Shown here in pieces: positions 55,812 through 64,000 of a stretch of DNA of 64,000 nt. How positions within the stretch are numbered: position 1 is the first letter of the stretch; the number at the start of each line of letters is the position of its first letter. The notes under the pieces were generated by a model. The model did not search any database. It worked only from the letters and a program-made list of their open reading frames with translations, and was not told the DNA's origin. The translations under genes were made by a program, and so were the position numbers. Source of the stretch: Pachyseris speciosa (taxonomy: Eukaryota > Cnidaria > Anthozoa > Scleractinia > Pachyseridae); NCBI GenBank assembly GCA_016490735.1, contig JAEMWC010000261.1, positions 680,001-744,000 on the forward strand, read 5' to 3'.

Positions 55812-56352
55812 ATGTGGGTTATTGGCCAAGTGTGAGGATGGCGGGATATTGGCCAAGTTCTTTTTCTGCATATTTACGGACCTCGACTTCGTCTTGATCC
55901 ATAAACACGCAAAAAAAGAACAAGGCCAATATCCCGCCATCTTAACTGAACCGGCTTGGTCAATAAAGGATTTATTATATGACTCAAAGGATGCTATTAC
56001 AGTGTAACCAACTCAACCGGAGCCACCCACCGTTTTTCCGCCAATCACAAGACGAGTACAGAACAAAAGAATCGGAGTTCGTTCAATTTTCAGTCAGATT
56101 TGACTCTCATTTGTGATTGGTTCGAAATGAACGAACTCCAGTTCTTTTGTTCTGAACTCGTCTTGTGATTGGCAGAAAAGCATTGGGTGACCCCGGTTGA
56201 GTTCGTTACACTGTAAAAGACAGTAAAATGCGGGACAAACAGGCTATCCCGAGCGGTCAAGATGGCTCCATCTTGACCTCACAGGTAGCCAATCACAGCA
56301 GGAGAATTGATTCATCTCGACCATTGAAAGAGCCAGTCATATAATAAATAAT
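55812..56352. mobile_element. Compound inverted repeat, copy 2 (filled site)
   Basis: Same family and orientation as 43385-43710, including ATTGGCCAAG, GGATTTATTATATGACTC and AAAATGCGGGACAAAC. It is interrupted at 55998-56215 by another palindromic element. Confidence 0.85.
56000..56213. mobile_element. 214-bp TA-target palindromic MITE
   Basis: CAGTGTAACCAACTCAACCG at the left end and CGGTTGAGTTCGTTACACTG at the right are inverted repeats; inner arms (CACAAGACGAGTACAGAACA; AGTTCGTTCA) also pair. Bounded by TA at 55998-55999 and 56214-56215. The related copy at 43.4 kb has one TA at that point, proving the 2-bp target duplication. Confidence 0.9.
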
Positions 56353-56901
56353 TACTATTTGCTTTGCTAAAAGGTACTTTACAAGTCACAATTTCCTTTA
56401 AAGACTATTTCAAAAGGTCAACATAGGCCCTAAAAAGTGATCAATAATAACATTGAATGGTATTCCACAAAAGGGGTGTATCAGTACAATGTATATCACT
56501 TTTTTGCCTTAAAATCCAAAATATCTCTAAACTTACTCTACTTTGACATACAGACTGGGAATGGTGTCAGAAATGAAGTACTGCACTTATTTTGTGACTT
56601 GAAGGCTAGCATCCAAAGGATTATCTTATGACTTTTGCCTAAAACTCAAGTATAAGAAACAAAAGGATCTGATGCATGGTTGATTTCTTTTCTTTTGAGT
56701 TGGTTCAGTTTTAGGAAATATTTATCACAAAATAAGTGTAGAGCTTCATTTCTCACAACATAACCAGTTTGTATGGCAAAGTAGAGTGAATTTAGAGAGA
56801 TTTAAATCTCTCAAAATTTGTCTTGTTTAACATTTCCATATGTTTGGTTTTGATTTGTATTTAACTAATTCTCTCATTATGTACAGTATCAAATGAATAT
56901 T

Positions 56902-59900
56902 TCAGTTCTTAAATCTCAGATCTATCACATCAGCTCTGGCAACCTTGTCCCACTGTATATGCAAACTCTCCTGAAAGACAAGAAGGAAAACATCAAGACA
57001 GAACTTGGGATATTACTTTCCAACAACTGTACTAAATATTGTGACCACTCCTTTTCAGCCTACACAAAAGTTTGTAGTTACACTGTATGGTTACTGTAAC
57101 ATTATTTGCTCTACCAGTAGTCTCTAACCACACCGTTAATTTGTGACTGCATGTAACCCCATCGGCACTGAGAAGGTTGTAGTTATAGCCTACCCTGCCA
57201 CCCTGTAACAAAATTGTGGCTTTTGTGCAATTGTTACTTATGTAAATAGTAGTTTTAATGTACTGTATAATTATAAAATACGATTTTATTTTTATATATT
57301 TGTTTTTTCTTTCTTGGAGAAATTAGCTATACAGCAACTCTTGTAAATCCAAGCTGAAATAAAGGTGATGTATGTATGTAGGGTACAGGCTGTACATGTA
57401 GGTAGAGAACTTCTAAAGCCTATCTGAATACCATTAAAAAGTTACGTTGTTCACAAATTATTGCCAGAGTTAATAATGAAAAAAAAAAACAACAACAACA
57501 ACAAAACAAAACAAAAACAAGAGTGTGCAGGACACCAGGGAAAATTTTGGATTAAGGTAACTGGCCCTGGGAAGGTTCGGCAAAGTTGTTTGTGCCTTTT
57601 GGGAATTTGCTCTCAAGATGTCCTTTGATCTGAAAACTTGTGGAACACACCTGGACACACTTAATTATCATGTCCAAACTAATCTCTTGAAAAAACAAAA
57701 TGACATACAGTGTACCTGGTATAAAGGAGGTTCTTTAGGGTGTGGGTGAAATCCTTGCTTTCTACAATTCAAAATAAACTGTAGACCATACTCCTGAGTG
57801 AGTGAGAACACTCCAGTCCTAAATAAATTATTATGCAGAAAAACATGCATTTCATTATCTTAAAAATAAATGATAGTGGTACCGGTAAATTCAGCCACTT
57901 CAGTGGCCTTAGTGTCTGAAGGAAAAAAGCATTACCGTTACAAACAATAAAAAATTGTTCGTTCATTTGTTCCATTCATTTGTTAATAATCATTAATTTA
58001 TTCAAATATTATTTTCCTGTTCAGTATTAGTAAATAGATTAAGGCAGTCATCTGTGTTCAGGGGGGAGCAGGGTTGGCACAGTGGTGAGAGTGCTTGCCT
58101 TCCACCAATGTGTCGTGGGTTTGATTCCCAGACTTGGTGTAATAAGTGGGCTGAGTTTGTTGGTTCTCTACTCTGCTCCAAGAGGTTTTTCGCTGGGTAC
58201 TCCAGTTTTCCCCACTCCCCAAAACCAACATTTGATATGATTTGACTTGATTTAGCATTGATTTGAATTGATTTAGTCTCCCCAATTAGTAGAGCATCTG
58301 TGCTTTGCTAGAAAGATTTGATACTTTAATTAAGTGATGATGATGGTGGTGGTGGTGGTGGTGATGATGGTGATGATGATGATGATGATACTTCCTACAC
58401 AAACCAGTCAGCTGTGTATAGTTCCTCTACAATGTTGATTGAGAACTACAGTATTTGGAGTCTGTACCAACTTGTCAAAACAAACTTACTCGCCAAACTT
58501 TGGGGAGCAAACAATAGCGATTGCTTCAGGCATGATCAGTTGATAGCTGCAGTGGGTATGGAGGTCTACACTTGACATAAAGCTGGTCTGTGATGGGTGT
58601 GTCTGAAAGATTAATGTGAAAGGAGCACTAAATTAACTTTTCTAAGTGGCACTAGTTTTGTGATTAAAAATTTGCTTTTTTACGATATTGAAACTATTAA
58701 AATAACAATGACATTGTTATTTGAAATTAGGGTACATTCAAACTGAATTTTCTTTGCCAAATGGTTGGTCTGTTGGTTGTTTGTGCTTTTGAATTGTTCA
58801 AGTTTGAATCAGTGGTGTCTAAATGCAAGATAATTAATTTCTCATGTCACTGATGGTTTTGCATTTCAAAAAGAAATGTGACCAAGGTTGCGGCAAGAAC
58901 AGTACTCATTGTTAATAGTCATCAATTTTGTAACTTGTTGTTTGGAAAATTTTGAGGCAACTATGATGTTATTCTTTTAAAGACATCTATATTTTCCTTG
59001 GGCTACATATCTATCTTGGCACTCTATCAGCCCTTGTTATGTAATAACTAATATGCCATAAGTATATTAATTTGTAGGTGATGTTGCATGAAACTTGGTA
59101 CAAGTTAATGCTACGTGTGAGCATGCAAGCCATTTATACCAACTAATATTTCTTTGCAATCCAACTCCTGCTTTGACTACATGTAACCTGTATAAACAAT
59201 GACCTGAACTCCGAACTTTTTTGAGCTTATGCAACAGTAGCAAGGTGAGTAAGGACTGTAGGCTACCTAAATTTCAATCTTGAGAGGACCTGTAAGTTCT
59301 CAGCATGATATACTTACATGTATCCAGCCTAATGTGATAAGGTCATAAGAATCCTGAATTTCAAAAAGTTCTTCTTCATTCAAAGTGGTGCAGGAATCTG
59401 AAGTAGCTGTTTGTTTTGGTATCAACAGATGAGTGATGCAGAACATATGGTTTTGCTGAAAATAAAATGCATTATTTTATTATTAGCCATTTTTTAAAGC
59501 TATATCTGGATTTGCTCAAATTTTGTGATATAATTTTGACAATACTCAAAGAAGAACTGAGAAAATAAAATTAAGGAGGCTCGCATCAGGTTTTTGGCTT
59601 TGGGTGTTGTACGGGTCCGCAAATGAATCCAGGACCGCAAATGATCCCCCAGAAATGATCCCCAAGAAAAACTAGGAATAGCATGGATTGATATAAAAAT
59701 GACACACAAAAAACATGTTATACCATTTCTTTCACGGAAACATACAAACCCACAATTGAACTGCTCCCAACATCATTGGCTTCAAACATGTAGCTCAGTT
59801 GGTGAGAGCATCGCACAGGTATCACAAGGTCATGGCTTCAAACCCCGTTGAAATCCTGGATTTTTTTCAGGCTTCTTTACGCAATTGCATAAATTATGTT

Positions 59901-61120
59901 CACAACTGCGAGGATCACTCTTCATTTGATTTCACTTCTGCCTCTACTTTCATATATGATTTATTTCATATATCGTTCACACTCATTTCTTCACAGGAAC
60001 ATACAAACCCATAATTGTCAGTTTAGCTTTAAAGGTTTAAATGCTGCCACAAGCTTTTATCTCGTCAGGTAATGAGTTCTAGATTCGCAGCCCCATGAAA
60101 GCAAATGCCTGGTTGCCAAAAGTCTTGTAGGTCATGTGGGGTACCTTAAGAAGGTGCTGGGTGTCACTGTGGAGGGAATACTACATGGTGCCTTCATGTC
60201 CAATAACTTGCATATGTATGATGGAGCCATGCCCATCAGGACTTTATATACCAGTAGTGCTATCTTGACAGCACTATAATACAAAATTTAACCAAGGCAA
60301 CAATTCTATAACATAATTATAACAACATGCCTGAAGCCACTTACAAGGCGGCCAGTCAGAATGCCACAAGTTTCCAAGTTTTTTCGAGTGTTCTCTGATG
60401 CAAGACGTAGAAAATGGCTAATGAGATCACTAGGAATGTGAATCTTTCTAAGGCCAGTCGTTGAGGATGCATCTATTGGTAGTTAAAGAAGGGAGTTAAA
60501 AACTAAGATAACTACAATGGTTGGTCAAGTCTGGTGTGCTTTGTATTTGATCCAGAGATCTCCTTCTATGGCAAAAAATTCCAAGAAAGGATGACAATAA
60601 TATTCTTCAAGGTGAATACTAATTCACAGGGACTGACTTCATGCAATCATTTGTTATTATTTTTTTATGCCCAGAGTATGCAGTGCCAGCACCCAGCTTC
60701 TACCAAAACTGCTGACTATCTGATGTTGGAATTGGCATCCGACTGAGGGAACCAAGCCCAAAATTTAAAGAAAGATCCTGGTATCTTTCAGGAATTCAGT
60801 CTCTTTTTACACAAACATCCCTGGCATCTTAACATGGACGTTCCCTGGTTCAAGTGCTCACAAGCCTGATACTTTTCAAAGTATTCTGACCAGCAAATTC
60901 TATAATAAGTTATTTGGTGTACATATAGTTATTCAGAAAATCAATGTTGGTGGAACTTGATTTAAACCATCAATCCTAGCTGGGTACTCAAACTTCAAGT
61001 CTTTTTATAAGAATGTTCATTTATGGTTGCAAAAGTTACAAATGAATGTCCTAATGAATAAGTAATTATGAAATAAGGGTTAAGGGAGTTAAATATAATA
61101 ATAATAATAATAATAATAAC

Positions 61121-61151
<31 letters not shown>

Positions 61152-63287
61152 GGTTTATTGGCAACATCTCTACATAGTAGCTCTTCATTTACCAATTAAC
61201 TCTAAATCAAATCAAATCAAATCAAATGTTGGCTTTTGGTGAGAGGGGAAAACCGGAGTACCTGGAGAAAAACCTCTCCACTAACCTGCCGACATGACTG
61301 GCTTAGTTGATCTGTCCACTGCTGGGGTACTGAAAAAAACAGCAATCACAGAAAGATGATAAATTTTTGCTCAGTCATGAAATATTATTACAAGACTTTG
61401 AATTGATAGTCTCATTATAAACTTAACTTCACTGGCTAAACCTGAAGCAGGATGATTGATAGGAAAGCTACATGAAGCAAATTGTTTTTTTGTGCATAGG
61501 CAGTCAAACATTTTTTTTCTTTAATAAAAGAATTTGTGTATCAAAATTGCAGAAAGCATAGGTTACCCAAAGATACAAATACCATGTGAACGTCTGACAA
61601 ACAGACCCCATCTCGTCTGATCACAAGTTTAACATTCCTTAAAAATTGGCAATGATGTGACTTGCCCTGGACTTAGAAGTGAACTACAAACAGGAAGCTA
61701 GGATCAGTATTGAAAACTTTGTGTCAGTTAAAATACTATCAATCATTGTCACCACTAGAGTTACTCCAGACACTTGAATTAAAATAGAAAAAAGATGACA
61801 CTCTACCTTGGGGTAGGTACAGAATATAATGAAGAGAAGCTGGGTGGTAGCACAGTTTGCCCAACATCACTGGGTTTACTGTGTTCACGCTGATTGTTAC
61901 CCACAACTGACTGGTCAGTGGCAGAAGCCTCCTGATGAGAGCCTGTGGGTGGGGCAGGGTAATCGCCAATCAATGGTGGTGCACTAGGAACAACCTTTGG
62001 CAACTCTGTGTCATGATTCATTGTATCATTGTGTTGTTGTGCTATTCTCTGAGCCTCCTGTTCCTTCTTTGCTCTTTCTTCTGCTTGTGCTCTTTCAAGT
62101 TCTCTCTGCTTAGCTTCTTCTTCTTTCTTTAAAAATTAATGTCACATGAGGCTTAGACAGGAGAATATTTTGCTCAAGATCATACACTGTAGTACACAGA
62201 CCTTGCCAATCTTGGACCTTGAGACATTTTCTAGACCAATTGGCATAATACTAGGAAGGTCAATTTGCAAAATGAAATAAATACAACCTTTATCTGTGAC
62301 CACATTCTGGGGCTGAGAACCTGGTCAACTGTTTGTTCATATTTACTAACCAAAATCAAAGATCTGAATGTTTAATCCACACTTGTAAACGTGATTACGA
62401 GGGTTGAGAACTTGAACCTGGGATCCATTTTTCAGAAACCCCAAAATTAATAAAATAAGAAACTGGTCTCAGAACACCATTGACTGTGGACATCATCTTC
62501 AGCACCTTGACCAGTGGAGATCACTACACTGTATAACTCCAAATTAACAACAGAAGGCTAGAAAAATGGCACAAATTGATGGGATGACTAACACTTATAT
62601 TGGAAACTTCACAGACATGGTCAAGGGTCAAGGATACTTCATGACAAAAAATGTGGTCTTGTAATAATTAGATTTATTAAAAATTGAAGGGCTCGGAGCA
62701 TAACCATCCTATGTCGAATTTTGAGTCGTTTTTCGATTTTGCTTGGATTTGTCTGAATTTCTGCATGTGAACTGCAATTCGATGGAAACACATTGTATGG
62801 TATTTTTTTGACTGATTCATCCAGAATCCAGAAATGCATTTTTTCTTACGTACACCAAGAAACCAACCTTCCATGGGAGTGGTTTTCAAGTTGCATTACA
62901 TCTTCTTAGTAAGAAAAAATGCATTTCTGGATTCTGGATGAATCAGTCAAAAAAATACCATACAATGTGTTTCCATCGAATTGTAGTTCACATGCAGAAA
63001 TTCAGACAAATCCAAGCAAAATCGAAAAACAACCCAAAATTCGACATAGGATGGTTATGCTCCGAGGCCTTCAATTAATACATACATTGCACAATTTGCA
63101 CACACATAAAAGTTTTTTAGTTAATCACTCTGAAGTAAACAGCCATTTTTAATCATTGCTGATGATGATCAAAGATTATTACCTTTTTAATAGCCTCTTG
63201 AGCCTTGAACTGTTCGTATTCATACTGATATTTGTCCTTCAAAACTCCTTTTAGTTCCTCTGCCACACTGAACACTCTTCTGAGCTT
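56902..63287 (-). CDS. STAMBP/AMSH K63-specific JAMM deubiquitinase (partial)
   Basis: Zinc metalloprotease that cleaves K63-linked ubiquitin on endosomal cargo with ESCRT-0/STAM and ESCRT-III partners (family knowledge). Exons in coding order: 63287-63183, 62126-61807, 61329-61286, 60472-60345, 59455-59318, 58602-58490, 57818-57716, 56970-56902 (stop). All GT/AG; 1020 nt, 339 visible residues, phases all close. Visible residues 1-70 are charged helices ([40 protein letters not shown]), 71-140 a Pro/Ser/Thr linker, 157-338 the JAMM domain. Catalytic set: E190, H245, H247, D258 (H-x-H-x10-D). AMSH-specific second zinc: H260, C301, H307, H309. The N-terminal MIT-type region lies beyond the right edge, so the true start is not in the window. 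STAMBP versus STAMBPL1 cannot be separated. Confidence 0.93.
58068..58337 (+). mobile_element. tRNA-headed SINE, copy 1
   Basis: A box TGGCACAGTGGTGAGAG, B box TGGGTTTGATTCCCAG, body AAGAGGTTTTTCGCTGGGTA then CTCCAGTTTTCCCC, end TAGTAGAGCATCTGTGC with TAGAAAGATTT. About 270 bp. Followed by a GATGATGGTGGTG microsatellite (58336-58390). In the intron between JAMM exons. Confidence 0.8.
59729..60022 (+). mobile_element. tRNA-like SINE between direct repeats
   Basis: A box TAGCTCAGTTGGTGAGAGC (59791), B box AAGGTCATGGCTTCAAACCC (59826), then a TTTTTTCAGGCTTCTTTACG body. CATACAAACCCACAATTG (59740) and CATACAAACCCATAATTG (59998) flank it as direct repeats, so it may be one unit of a tandemly arranged family. 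Confidence 0.65.
60009..60290 (-). mobile_element. LINE ORF2 C-terminal fragment
   Basis: On the minus strand 60290 to 60009 reads as RT C-terminal sequence: [17 protein letters not shown], and in another frame [12 protein letters not shown] and [15 protein letters not shown] stretches typical of CR1/L2/jockey-type ORF2 ends. Frameshifted. It lies 55 bp from the STAMBP exon 60345-60472, in the same direction as the gene. Confidence 0.6.
61096..61150. repeat. AAT microsatellite
   Basis: About 18 AAT units with one interruption (AAC). Confidence 0.95.
61204..61283 (-). mobile_element. SINE fragment abutting STAMBP splice donor
   Basis: In minus orientation it reads AGAGGTTTTTCTCCAGGTAC then TCCGGTTTTCCCC and AAATCAAATC, the body of the SINE at 58068. 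Its edge is the donor GTTAGT of the 61286-61329 exon. Confidence 0.7.
61286..63287 (-). other. N-terminal visible exons of STAMBP-like gene
   Basis: Exon 63287-63183 (35 codons) encodes the helix ending before the linker. Exon 62126-61807 (320 nt) encodes [20 protein letters not shown] and a linker with [16 protein letters not shown]. Small exon 61329-61286 (44 nt) encodes [14 protein letters not shown], matching the PxVDRSxKP motif before the AMSH JAMM domain. That exon was placed by phase: it restores the frame between its neighbours exactly. Confidence 0.88.
62682..63076. mobile_element. 395-bp palindromic MITE
   Basis: Arms of about 180 bp (62686-62865 and 62910-63072) are near-perfect reverse complements. 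Ends read AATTGAAGGGCTCGGAGCAT; AATT flanks each side (62682-62685; 63073-63076). The central loop is about 40 bp. In the STAMBP intron next to exon 63183-63287. Both arms give the same spurious 66-77-residue frame. Confidence 0.9.
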
Positions 63288-63723
63288 CTGTAGCACACAT
63301 TTTGAGAAAAACTGTCACTGTTTCTGCATGTTGTGAGGTAAATGCTGCATGACTGTTCTACGGTATTCTTACGTACAGAATGCTGATGTTAGCACATTTA
63401 GTAAAAGCACCATACTCGACTTTATTATTTCCATTTATTAGTTGCATTGCACATATTTCCCCAATATCAGTATATTTAATAGCGAGAGGAATGGAAATAT
63501 TAGCCTCAAGTCCAAAGATCGCATCAAATATCTTCTTGTTTTTTAATATCTTTCCAATTGTACTGATAATTTATTCTTTGGTTAATTTGTAAGTCTGGCC
63601 CACCTAGATTAGCCCTAGCTACCCGCGGGCCACCCAATCTTTTTTTTTTTGCGTATATAATTTTTTAAAATAAAGCTGTTTGTTTATGTTAATTGCCTTT
63701 TAAAACAGATTTAATAATTTTAT
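63288..63723 (-). other. STAMBP intron, no exon seen
   Basis: No MIT-domain exon was found here. A minus-strand frame at about 63560-63366 is open for about 65 codons but has no splice support. Confidence 0.5.
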
Positions 63724-64000
63724 CACTATTAAGTCTGAAATCTTTCTAGCTCAGCACAGATGCTCTACTAATTGAGGAGACTAATCAAATCAACTCTAAA
63801 TAAACTAGAGGAGAATCACATCAAATCAATTATTGTTTTTTGGGGAAAGAGGAAAACCGGAGTACATGTACCCAGAGAAAAACCTCTTTGAGCAGAGTAG
63901 AGAACAAACAAACTCAGCCCACATATGTCACTGAATCCAGGAATCAAACCCAGGACATATTGTTGGAAGGAGAGGACTCTCACCACTGTGCCTGAACTCT
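63724..64000 (-). mobile_element. tRNA-headed SINE, copy 2
   Basis: Minus-strand copy of the element at 58068: head TTCAGGCACAGTGGTGAGAG, B box TGGGTTTGATTCCTGG, body AAGAGGTTTTTCTCTGGGTA, end TTAGTAGAGCATCTGTGC. Reaches the window edge. Confidence 0.8.

Larger units (their letters stand above)
56902..60472 (-). other. JAMM catalytic exons of STAMBP-like gene
   Basis: Exon 60472-60345 has [20 protein letters not shown] and ETCGIL, whose Glu is the general base. Exon 59455-59318 has [15 protein letters not shown] and ends TLGWIH. Exon 58602-58490 opens with [20 protein letters not shown], so the H-x-H pair is split by an intron. Exon 57818-57716 has [17 protein letters not shown]. The last exon, 56970-56902, ends DVIDLRFKN, matching the conserved VDLR-type C-terminus. 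The spacing of E to H (55 residues) and of H to the second-zinc His (15) equals that in AMSH-LP. Confidence 0.92.

Noticed and set aside
57566..57645. Alternative last exon of the STAMBP-like gene (reading [12 protein letters not shown] and a stop)
   Set aside because: It has an acceptor and correct phase, but the exon at 56970-56902 encodes the conserved VIDLR-type end and is the better match. A rare alternative end is possible.
62639..63152. Open frames sharing [17 protein letters not shown] on both strands
   Set aside because: Both arms of a palindromic MITE give the same peptide; this is repeat symmetry, not two genes.
63366..63560. Minus-strand 65-codon frame upstream of the first visible STAMBP exon
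   Set aside because: No acceptor or donor that joins in phase and no similarity to the AMSH N-terminal MIT-type region.
1..64000. Bacterial-type operons, phage or toxin-antitoxin systems
   Set aside because: Long introns, GT/AG splicing, SINEs and MITEs show a eukaryotic nuclear locus; no such genes were seen.

Overview
The window reads as nuclear DNA of an early-branching animal, most likely an anthozoan cnidarian such as a coral or sea anemone. Two intron-rich genes with vertebrate-like domain content sit in AT-rich DNA full of DIRS-type tyrosine-recombinase retroelements, short palindromic DNA transposons (MITEs) and tRNA-headed SINEs. The taxon is inferred from these traits, not from a search.

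Layout. 1-13.5 kb: repeats only. A Tc1/mariner-type palindrome (739-1266), a LINE 3' end, simple repeats, two decayed DIRS-like retroelements (about 4.6-5.6 kb and 6.2-10.7 kb), the second split by a 2.1-kb DNA transposon that itself carries a 350-bp palindrome, and by a LINE 3' end. 13.56-49.46 kb, plus strand: a complete 19-exon gene for an EFA6/PSD-type ARF6 exchange factor (825 residues; PDZ, Cys4 linker motif, Sec7, PH, coiled coil). Its introns hold most of the other mobile DNA: a 3.4-kb TTAA-flanked element with 51-bp repeat arrays (17.07-20.47 kb), a 1.3-kb palindromic-ended element (22.17-23.49 kb), a SINE (24.4 kb), several MITEs, a tandem repeat (31.6-32.1 kb) and a fairly young DIRS-like retrotransposon (about 33.45-38.1 kb) with three overlapping ORFs. 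49.5-56.9 kb: intergenic DNA between two convergent genes. 56.90-63.29 kb and beyond, minus strand: the 3' eight exons of a STAMBP/AMSH K63-deubiquitinase, with a complete JAMM catalytic domain; the N-terminal exons lie past the right edge.

Both host genes act in endosomal and plasma-membrane traffic: EFA6 loads GTP on ARF6 at the cell cortex, and AMSH trims ubiquitin from cargo at ESCRT-bearing endosomes. They are tail to tail, so nothing suggests shared control. Exon boundaries were derived by hand from GT/AG sites; reading phase closes exactly across all 19 exons of the first gene and all 8 visible exons of the second, which strongly supports both models.

No new multi-gene system was seen. 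The most unusual signals are: strong excess of the palindrome TACATGTA (34 counted across the window), a PDZ plus Cys4 motif in an EFA6 protein, an exact empty/filled insertion site pair for a TA-target MITE, and an element whose long inverted ends carry 51-bp (17-codon) arrays.
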